In this document: in pieces, positions 28,501 through 32,850 of the stretch
Numbering within the stretch: position 1 is the first letter of the stretch
How the letters are laid out: each line of letters starts with the position of its first letter
Virus record (IMG/VR): IMGVR_UViG_3300045965_000135
Span: 1-32,850 of that record
Direction: 5' to 3' (one strand)
DNA length: 32,850 nt
Origin: a virus
The notes under the pieces: model-generated
What the model was told of the DNA's origin: nothing
What the model saw: the letters and a program-made list of their open reading frames with translations, nothing else
The model's database searches: none
Translations under genes and position numbers: made by a program

Positions 28501-28703
28501 GGCGTGGCCTCATGATGGGTGACCGCGAGCAATTCTTCGGGCTCGAGATTGAGCGCCCGCGCCAGGCGCACGATGCTCGCGTACGAGGCGCTCGGCCGGA
28601 TGCCGCGTTCAAGGCGCGAAATGATCGTGGCGTGCACTCCAGACTTGCGAGCTAATTGTTCTTGCGTGAGGCCGGCGATTTTTCGATATTTCTTGAGTTC
28701 CAT
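28497..28703 (-). CDS. Cro/CI-type repressor
   Basis: A 68-residue protein, first gene of the leftward operon. ATG 28703 was chosen because it lies just downstream of the promoter. An upstream TTG (28757) would fall inside the -35 box. The Xre helix-turn-helix is complete: MELKKYRKIAGLTQEQLARKSG, VHATIISRLERGIRPS, then IVRLARALNLEPEELL. There is no C-terminal dimerisation or cleavage domain, so it is Cro-like in size. The palindrome over its own -10 is the likely operator, giving autoregulation. Confidence 0.82.
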   Translation of the reverse strand: MELKKYRKIAGLTQEQLARKSGVHATIISRLERGIRPSASYASIVRLARALNLEPEELLAVTHHEATP

Positions 28704-28726
28704 TGCCTGTGTCTCGTTCGGTACGG

Positions 28727-28757
28727 ACAATAATATTGTTCTATTGCGCTTTGTCAA
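28727..28757 (-). promoter_or_regulatory. Leftward early promoter with operator over the -10
   Basis: On the minus strand a perfect -35 TTGACA (28757-28752) is followed after 16 bases by TATTAT (28735-28730, five of six consensus bases). The 13-base palindrome ACAATA-A-TATTGT (28727-28739) covers the whole -10. The repressor ATG is at 28703, leaving a leader of about 20 bases. It should drive the repressor, excisionase-like and recombination genes. Confidence 0.8.
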
Positions 28758-28853
28758 GTCTTGCGCTACCGTGCTTGTGTGCGGCCTGATCAGAACTTCT
28801 TGACACCAGCGACGCGCGTTGACCCAGTCCTAGAACCTTTCGATAGTGAGGAC

Positions 28854-29414
28854 GTGCCGAAAGACAAGGCGCGTAAAGCCCTCCTCGCCCAAGGCAAAAA
28901 GATTCAAACCGCGCGGCAGGCCAAAGGCTGGACGCGGACCCACCTCGCCAAACGGGCCAAGGTCACGATCGCGACCATCCGTGGCTGCGAGACGGGCCGC
29001 TCTGTCACGCAGATCGAAAAACTCAAGGCGATCGTCGAGGCGCTCGGCCATAGCGTGAAATGGTTGGAGGCCGACGAGAGTGGCGATCCGCGGGTGCGGA
29101 ATTGGTGGGACGAGGATTACGTGATCGGCGCGTGGTACCACAACGCGCCGAGGCCACTCAAGAATCGTATCTGGGCGTTACAGGAGATCCCTATGGCCGC
29201 TGCCGCCATCCTTGATCCGCAATTTCTCGCATTGCTGGAAACGTGGCCCACGTTGACGACTGCACAAAAGAATTTCATCCTCAACAGCCTTGAGTACACG
29301 AGGCTTCATCCGCCGCCGGATTCCTTGTCAATAGCTACTGACTCGGAGAAACTCAGCGATGGATCCACACCGCCTCATCGACTTCATCCGCCTAGTCGTG
29401 GTTCTAAACGATGA
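28854..29414 (+). CDS. Xre-family regulator with C-terminal extension
   Basis: A 186-residue protein on the plus strand, divergent from the Cro-like gene. The start is uncertain: GTG 28854 (GAGG very close upstream) or TTG 28800. The helix-turn-helix (KKIQTARQAKGWTRTHLAKR, VTIATIRGCETGRSV, LKAIVEALGHSVKWLE) lies at residues about 12-75. The rest is an unrecognised domain with WWDEDYVIGAWYH, and a Pro/Ser-rich tail that overlaps the next gene. It is a candidate lysogeny (CI-like) repressor acting on the 28727 operator. It has no LexA-type peptidase motif. Confidence 0.7.
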   Translation: MPKDKARKALLAQGKKIQTARQAKGWTRTHLAKRAKVTIATIRGCETGRSVTQIEKLKAIVEALGHSVKWLEADESGDPRVRNWWDEDYVIGAWYHNAPRPLKNRIWALQEIPMAAAAILDPQFLALLETWPTLTTAQKNFILNSLEYTRLHPPPDSLSIATDSEKLSDGSTPPHRLHPPSRGSKR

Positions 29415-29718
29415 TGCCTTTACATATCTCGAACGGCAGGCCGAGGCGCTCAACGCCATGGGGCATGTGGTTCCACCCGCGGACCGTGAGAGGACACTTG
29501 CACTCGTGTTGAAGGCCTTCTGGGCAGTCGGACGCAAGATCGCGATGCTCCCCGCACCGCCGCGCCCCGCACCGTCGGATCCCGCGCGCGCGCTGAAGCT
29601 GGTCGCGGGAAGTCGGGTGCCGCCGCCGACGGATCCACCGCCGGTGGATGCGTGGATTGAACGGGAGATGGCGTTTCTCGACGCATGCACGAAGCTGACA
29701 CGTCATCAGCCTCGGTAA
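29359..29718 (+). CDS. Hypothetical protein before integrase
   Basis: A 119-residue protein overlapping the preceding gene by 56 bases. It is helical: DFIRLVVVLNDDAFTYLERQ, DRERTLALVLKAFWAVGRK, then a Pro-rich linker (PAPPRPAPSDPA, PPPTDPPPVD) and an acidic helix (WIEREMAFLDACTK). No family is recognised. It is co-oriented with the regulator and the integrase and may be part of the lysogeny operon. Confidence 0.6.
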   Translation: MDPHRLIDFIRLVVVLNDDAFTYLERQAEALNAMGHVVPPADRERTLALVLKAFWAVGRKIAMLPAPPRPAPSDPARALKLVAGSRVPPPTDPPPVDAWIEREMAFLDACTKLTRHQPR

Positions 29719-29767
29719 TCCCCACCCGTTTCCGTCATCTCACTTCCGCCGGAGGATTCCGACCCCC

Positions 29768-30862
29768 ATGGGCGTCTACACACGACCGAACTCCCCGTAT
29801 CTCTGTATCAAGTTGCCTGGTCGGAAGGGTGCCCGCTGGACGACTGATATCCCGAAGGACGGCGGCACGCCGAAACAGACGGCCGAGAATTGGAAGCTGG
29901 CGCAATCGATTTACAACGTCCGCATCGGCGACAACGAGCGGGTGCAATATGACCTGCCGCCGCGCGAACGCCCCACAGCACGCACGTTCAAACAGCAACG
30001 CGACTGGTACGCCGAGCATCACACCAGCAAGCACCGCGGGGCACTATCGGAAACGCGCAAGCTTGAGCGGCTGGGCACGTTCTTCGACAGCTATGCACTC
30101 GAAGCGATCACACCGCGGCTCTGGACGGAATACGAAACGGAGCGGATGACGACGGACAAGGTGGCGCGGAACACCGTCGGCCGCGAGCTCGCGATCATGA
30201 AGTGCGTCCTCAACAGCGCCGTTGGCGAATACATCGAGTTCCATCGACTCGGCCAGGTCAAGCGCACCACCACGAAGCTAGCCGCCAAGCGCACGATCAC
30301 CGCCGAGGAGGAGGAATCATTCCTCGCGGCCCTGCGGCGCATCGATCCGGAATTGGCGGATATGTATCTGGTCGGCGTTGGCACGCTGCTGCGGCAAGAG
30401 GCACTGGTGTACCTGCAGCGTAGTGAGTATCGCGGGGACCGCCTGGCGCTGCAGACGAAGACCGGCCCGCATCAACTCCTGCTGACCGGACCGACCGCAC
30501 TGCAGCGTCGCGCACACGAGGTGCTTAAGCGGCGATTGCCCACCAAACCAGACGGCTTTTTCTTCCCGCGCTGGAAGGCGACGTTTCTTCCCTATGACGA
30601 CCCGGGCCATCCCGGCGTGCTATTGCGGAAGAAAGTGCAACGGGCCGCGAAGGCCGCCGGGTTGCCATGGGGACTCAAGAACGGCGGCATCGTGTGGCAC
30701 ACGGCGACGCGCGCCAGCGGCGCGACGCGCATGATTCGCGAATACGGGATCGATGTGCGGACGGTGCAACTGATTGGCGGCTGGAAATCCCTCGATCAGA
30801 TGGCCGAGTACTTGGGCCTGGCACTGGACCTCGCGAACGTGGCCGGGAAGAGACCCGCGTGA
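29768..30862 (+). CDS. int: Tyrosine integrase
   Basis: A 364-residue protein. Residues 1-30 (MGVYTRPNSPYLCIKLPGRK) resemble the three-stranded arm-DNA-binding domain. A helical core-binding domain covers about 70-165. The catalytic domain has Arg209 (GTLLRQEAL), Lys231 (LQTKTG), His311 and Arg315 (WHTATRASGAT), Trp339 in the place of the second His (IGGWKS) and nucleophile Tyr348 (AEYLGL). The box between His311 and Arg315 is one residue longer than the usual H-x-x-R. A GGAGG lies 12 bases before the ATG. It should integrate the phage at the tRNA site whose attP lies 400 bases downstream. Confidence 0.9.
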   Translation: MGVYTRPNSPYLCIKLPGRKGARWTTDIPKDGGTPKQTAENWKLAQSIYNVRIGDNERVQYDLPPRERPTARTFKQQRDWYAEHHTSKHRGALSETRKLERLGTFFDSYALEAITPRLWTEYETERMTTDKVARNTVGRELAIMKCVLNSAVGEYIEFHRLGQVKRTTTKLAAKRTITAEEEESFLAALRRIDPELADMYLVGVGTLLRQEALVYLQRSEYRGDRLALQTKTGPHQLLLTGPTALQRRAHEVLKRRLPTKPDGFFFPRWKATFLPYDDPGHPGVLLRKKVQRAAKAAGLPWGLKNGGIVWHTATRASGATRMIREYGIDVRTVQLIGGWKSLDQMAEYLGLALDLANVAGKRPA

Positions 30863-30872
30863 CACCAGGCAG

Positions 30873-30897
30873 GGTTGACACCCCTGGGGTGTCAACC
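30873..30897. terminator. Perfect palindrome after integrase, possible terminator
   Basis: Two 12-base arms, GGTTGACACCCC and GGGGTGTCAACC, meet around a single T. It starts 11 bases after the integrase stop. As RNA it would fold into a very stable hairpin, but no U tract follows on either strand. It may be a factor-assisted bidirectional terminator or a protein-binding site of the recombination system. Confidence 0.5.
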
Positions 30898-30912
30898 TTA
30901 GACTATTCCTGA

Positions 30913-31164
30913 ATGCCATACATCGACAAACGCCAGCAAAACGCCGCTAAAACGCGCTCCCGCGCCAAGCAGATGGCCGAGGGCCGATGCATCCGCTGCG
31001 GCGACAGCAATGATCGCCCGACCGTGAATCGCCGGCTCTGTACGGCATGCGGCAGGAAGGACGCGCGGGAGAAGCACGCCGCCCGTGCACTCCAGACGCA
31101 GCAGCTCGCCGCCGCGATGCAGCTCTTTGCCAACCTCCAGAAAAGACGGAAGGGCGGAAAGTAA
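30913..31164 (+). CDS. Small zinc-finger protein between integrase and attP
   Basis: An 83-residue protein. It is basic, with a Cys4 motif CIRCGDSND at about 26-34 and LCTACGRKD at about 43-51, and a long basic helix after it (AREKHAARALQTQQLAAAMQLF). This type of small Cys4 protein with RCxxCG is common in phage genomes, with no proven role. Placed between int and attP, it may be a recombination cofactor or belong to the lysogeny module. The inference is positional. Confidence 0.65.
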   Translation: MPYIDKRQQNAAKTRSRAKQMAEGRCIRCGDSNDRPTVNRRLCTACGRKDAREKHAARALQTQQLAAAMQLFANLQKRRKGGK

Positions 31165-31165
31165 T

Positions 31166-31183
31166 GTGCAACATGTGTGCAAC
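31166..31183 (+). repeat. attP arm repeat, left (two GTGCAAC sites)
   Basis: GTGCAACATGTGTGCAAC: two direct GTGCAAC heptamers with ATGT between. Identical to 31361-31378. The two copies flank the tRNA-like core about 70-90 bases out, as arm-type integrase sites do. Confidence 0.7.
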
Positions 31184-31252
31184 ATCCACCCCTGTTTCTG
31201 CCTTGCGCTGAGGGGCGCTAAAAGCGAAAGCCAGCGAATTGCTTCGGAAAAG

Positions 31253-31301
31253 TGGCGTCCCCAAAGGGATTCGAACCCTTGTTTCAGCCTTGAAAGGGTA
31301 G
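31253..31301 (-). other. attP: attP core: 3' half of a tRNA-Glu-like gene
   Basis: The minus strand reads as the end of a tRNA. Anticodon loop CTTTCAA (31296-31290, anticodon TTC) is followed by GGCTG, then a T arm AAGGG-TTCGAAT-CCCTT, the acceptor 3' strand TGGGGAC, discriminator G and CCA (31255-31253). The expected 5' half is missing, and the 5' side of the anticodon stem pairs only at its two loop-proximal bases. This is what attP of a tRNA-integrating phage looks like, with crossover near the anticodon loop. The acceptor and T-arm match my memory of bacterial tRNA-Glu genes. An intact attP means the sequenced DNA was not integrated. Confidence 0.85.
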
Positions 31302-31360
31302 AAGTGGATCGCCGAATCGGCAATGAATACAAGCCGAAAATCACTTTCGCCTAGGGTTCT

Positions 31361-31378
31361 GTGCAACATGTGTGCAAC
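31361..31378 (+). repeat. attP arm repeat, right (two GTGCAAC sites)
   Basis: Second identical copy of GTGCAACATGTGTGCAAC, in the same orientation as the left copy, 60 bases beyond the tRNA-like core. Confidence 0.7.
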
Positions 31379-31420
31379 CGGCGGTGTGTATTCTTCCCTG
31401 GCTGGATGGGCCGCGCAGTG

Positions 31421-31591
31421 ATGAACGATTCTCAAGATGCCAATCAAGAACATGATGAGACGGCATCCATGCTCACAGCCGCGCAGCGTGATCTCCTCAG
31501 GCGCTATGCCGCGTTGAGCGCGGAGCAGCAAGCCCTCGTCGATGAGTTGATCCGCCATCTCGCTGATGTGATTCCGGACGAGGCCAAGTAA
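31421..31591 (+). CDS. Small helical protein after attP
   Basis: A 56-residue protein, ATG 31421 (GTG 31418 also possible). After a hydrophilic start (MNDSQDANQEHDETASM) comes TAAQRDLLRRYAALSAEQQALVDELIRHLADV, a helix-loop-helix found in many small proteins and at the C-termini of helix-turn-helix regulators. No independent DNA-binding motif is left. It is the first gene of the accessory operon on this side of attP. Confidence 0.6.
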   Translation: MNDSQDANQEHDETASMLTAAQRDLLRRYAALSAEQQALVDELIRHLADVIPDEAK

Positions 31592-31623
31592 TTTTGGAAT
31601 CACGCCATTTAGGCCACGCACAT

Positions 31624-31911
31624 ATGGATGACGTCGCGATCACACAACGGTTGGCCGTTGAACTGTCGTGGAAAGCACACGAACCGATGGAATGTGTGCT
31701 GCAGCCGCTCACCGTGCTGCAGCTCGTTGGCGCGCTCCAACTCGCGCAGCGCCATCCTCATTTTGCGGACCAAGAGACGGTCGCGGCCACCACCGAGCGG
31801 TTCATCGCTGCGGCGCGGGAGTACTTCTCGAATTGCCCCGCGGTGCTCGACGTCATCCGACGTGGCGACGATCCGGCGTGCGATGTCGTGAACGAAGGCC
31901 GTTCGCGATGA
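31624..31911 (+). CDS. Accessory protein, unknown
   Basis: A 95-residue protein with ATG 31624 (earlier start at 31594 lacks support). It is helical and acidic: VAITQRLAVELSWKAHEPME, LQPLTVLQLVGALQLAQRHP, then TERFIAAAREYFSNCPAVLDVI. The stop overlaps the next ATG (ATGA), so it is coupled to it. No family is recognised. Confidence 0.65.
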   Translation: MDDVAITQRLAVELSWKAHEPMECVLQPLTVLQLVGALQLAQRHPHFADQETVAATTERFIAAAREYFSNCPAVLDVIRRGDDPACDVVNEGRSR

Positions 31912-32234
31912 CGATGTGGCATCTGCTGACGGACGCGGAACGCGACACCCTGGTCGAGCGCGCGATCGCCGGCGTGGCCGAGTGCCATGTGCCGATGCAC
32001 CTGCGCGACGGGCTCGTGCGGTACTTCAGCGATGGCATCCTGCCGGGCAGCTTCCTGCAGGCGGTGCTCTGCAACGATTTGGCGCAGGCCATTCTGCGCG
32101 CGGCGCCGAATGGGCTCTCGGCCTTGCCGCCGCTGATTCTGTTTCTCCAACACTACGCACCGGCCAGCGCGTGGGGCTCGCGGGACCTCGTCCTGGCGTG
32201 GACCACGACGCCGGATCGATTGGAAATCCCATGA
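31908..32234 (+). CDS. Accessory protein, unknown (PGSFLQAVL-type)
   Basis: A 108-residue protein. The middle part, HLRDGLVRYFSDGILPGSF then LQAVLCNDLAQAILRA, follows a pattern I associate with small phage and prophage proteins near integrases: a circular-surface helix, I-x-PGSFL-x-AVL-x-NDL, and a second helix pair. The function is unknown. It ends with LAWTTTPDRLEIP and its TGA overlaps the next ATG. Confidence 0.65.
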   Translation: MTMWHLLTDAERDTLVERAIAGVAECHVPMHLRDGLVRYFSDGILPGSFLQAVLCNDLAQAILRAAPNGLSALPPLILFLQHYAPASAWGSRDLVLAWTTTPDRLEIP

Positions 32235-32425
32235 AGACAGCACCCGTTGTGCGGTGTCCGCATTGCGGCGCGAACCTCGCCGACGCCTTCAAGGCCGCGC
32301 GCCGACGGGAGGCCCAGCGGGCTGGATCACGTGGCGGGCCGGCTCGCGCGAAGGCCTTATCCGCGAAACGACGCAGCCAGATCGCGGCGATGGGCGGACG
32401 TGCCAAAGCGGCGAAAGGCCGATGA
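32231..32425 (+). CDS. Small Cys/basic protein, unknown
   Basis: A 64-residue protein, ATGA overlap with the previous gene. The N-terminal CPHCG (residues about 9-13) is a half zinc knuckle. The rest is basic and repeats Ala/Gly/Lys/Arg: SRGGPARAKALSAKRRSQIA followed by AMGGRAKAAKGR, a low-complexity tail seen in small DNA-binding phage proteins. It could act as a nucleic-acid-binding accessory protein. No family is recognised. Confidence 0.6.
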   Translation: MKTAPVVRCPHCGANLADAFKAARRREAQRAGSRGGPARAKALSAKRRSQIAAMGGRAKAAKGR

Positions 32426-32428
32426 CTG

Positions 32429-32719
32429 ATGGCTGACTTGTGGCTCGTGCAGTATCTCTGCCCGCAGCGGCACGCGCTCTGCGCGGCGCCGTATGAGCGG
32501 CCCGCCGACACGGCCGAGATCGAAGGGCGGCTGCTCGCGGACATGTACCGGCTCGGCCTGAACCCGTGGTGTGGTCTCTGCGGCAGCCGCGACCTGCGGT
32601 TCGAGCATCGACGATTGGCTTTCACCGACTGGGACGACGCGATGGCCGCACTCCGTCAGTGCCAGGCCGATCAGCTGCTCACGCGGCAGATGATCGAACA
32701 CAGTCGGACGAAGAACTAA
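32429..32719 (+). CDS. Small zinc-ribbon-like protein, unknown
   Basis: A 96-residue protein starting 4 bases after the previous stop. YLCPQRHALCAAPYE and later WCGLCGSRDLRFEHRR suggest a metal site built from Cys (and perhaps His) near residues 11, 18, 48 and 51. The C-terminal helix TDWDDAMAALRQCQADQLL is charged. Its TAA forms TAATG with the gene that crosses the circular join. No family is recognised. Confidence 0.65.
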   Translation: MADLWLVQYLCPQRHALCAAPYERPADTAEIEGRLLADMYRLGLNPWCGLCGSRDLRFEHRRLAFTDWDDAMAALRQCQADQLLTRQMIEHSRTKN

Positions 32720-32850
32720 TGCTGCGCGCGCTGATGGCCGACCACGCGAAGGCGTATGACTTCCGCGCGCGCGGCCCGTTCGAAGGGCAGTACGGCGCTT
32801 TTCTCCTCGAGTCGCCCGAGGCGGGCTGGCGGCTCGCGCTCATCTGCGAC
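32719..32850 (+). CDS. Start of the DUF7694-like gene (continues at position 1)
   Basis: ATG at 32719 opens MLRALMADHAKAYDF, which continues in frame into position 1 of the window once the 127-base repeat is merged. See the 1-427 entry for its content. Confidence 0.75.
   Translation, partial: MLRALMADHAKAYDFRARGPFEGQYGAFLLESPEAGWRLALICD
32724..32850. repeat. Terminal direct repeat, right copy (assembly overlap)
   Basis: Exact copy of 1-127. Remove one copy to obtain the circular unit. Confidence 0.95.

Noticed and set aside
28497-28757. Longer Cro-like protein starting at TTG 28757
   Set aside because: That start would lie within the -35 box of the promoter, and the added residues look uncoded. 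ATG 28703 fits the family length.
31253-31335. Complete tRNA-Glu gene carried by the phage
   Set aside because: Only the 3' half is present. No GTCCCCA-like 5' acceptor strand or D arm is found upstream, and the 5' anticodon stem does not pair fully.
31085-31354. Plus-strand ORF of 89 codons across the attP core
   Set aside because: Its segment WRPQRDSNPC is the usual translation of the complement of a tRNA 3' end. It is an artefact of the tRNA fragment, and it overlaps the arm repeats.

Overview
The window is a complete temperate, tailed (siphovirus-type) phage genome recovered as a circular assembly. Bases 1-127 are repeated exactly at 32724-32850, so the unit genome is about 32,723 bp and one gene runs across the join. 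The DNA is G+C-rich throughout. The host cannot be named from the sequence. The attachment site carries the 3' half of a bacterial tRNA gene that resembles tRNA-Glu(UUC) and includes an encoded CCA.

Layout. (1) 28854-30862, plus strand: a Xre-like regulator, a hypothetical gene and a tyrosine integrase. (2) 31166-31378: the attP region, a tRNA 3' fragment flanked by paired GTGCAAC arm-type repeats. (3) 30913-32719 and on through the join to 1314, plus strand: eleven small accessory genes, several of them Cys-rich. (4) 28703 down to 1311, minus strand: an almost gapless 27 kb series of genes, most joined by ATGA, TGATG or TAATG overlaps. In transcription order this holds: repressor and excisionase-like genes; small unknowns; a Dam-type methyltransferase; a small nuclease; RecT; a PD-(D/E)XK nuclease fused to a coiled-coil region; an HNH protein; a replication-initiator-like gene that contains iteron-like repeats; a zinc/SANT DNA-binding protein; a HExxH protein; a RusA resolvase; a second HNH protein; two tiny membrane proteins; a triple zinc-finger protein; small and large terminase subunits; an RHH-like protein; a protease-capsid fusion; the portal; the connector and neck genes; tail tube, tail chaperones and tape measure; a self-processing S74 tail fibre; and a 1336-residue tail hub.

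Two small plus-strand islands interrupt the minus-strand block: an orphan HicB-like antitoxin (17835-18065) and a pair of tiny membrane-protein ORFs (24525-24733). No polymerase, helicase or primase is present, so replication probably relies on host machinery recruited by the initiator-like protein. RecT, the nucleases and RusA form a recombination module. I recognise no endolysin.

Features that most deserve a second look are the attP architecture, an iteron array inside the initiator gene, a -1 frameshift site on an A9 run in the tail chaperone gene, an internal ribosome-binding site in the protease-capsid fusion, a tail hub split by about 600 residues of repeats, strong over-representation of the palindrome CTCGAG with patchy distribution, and cassette-like repeats bounding tiny accessory genes.
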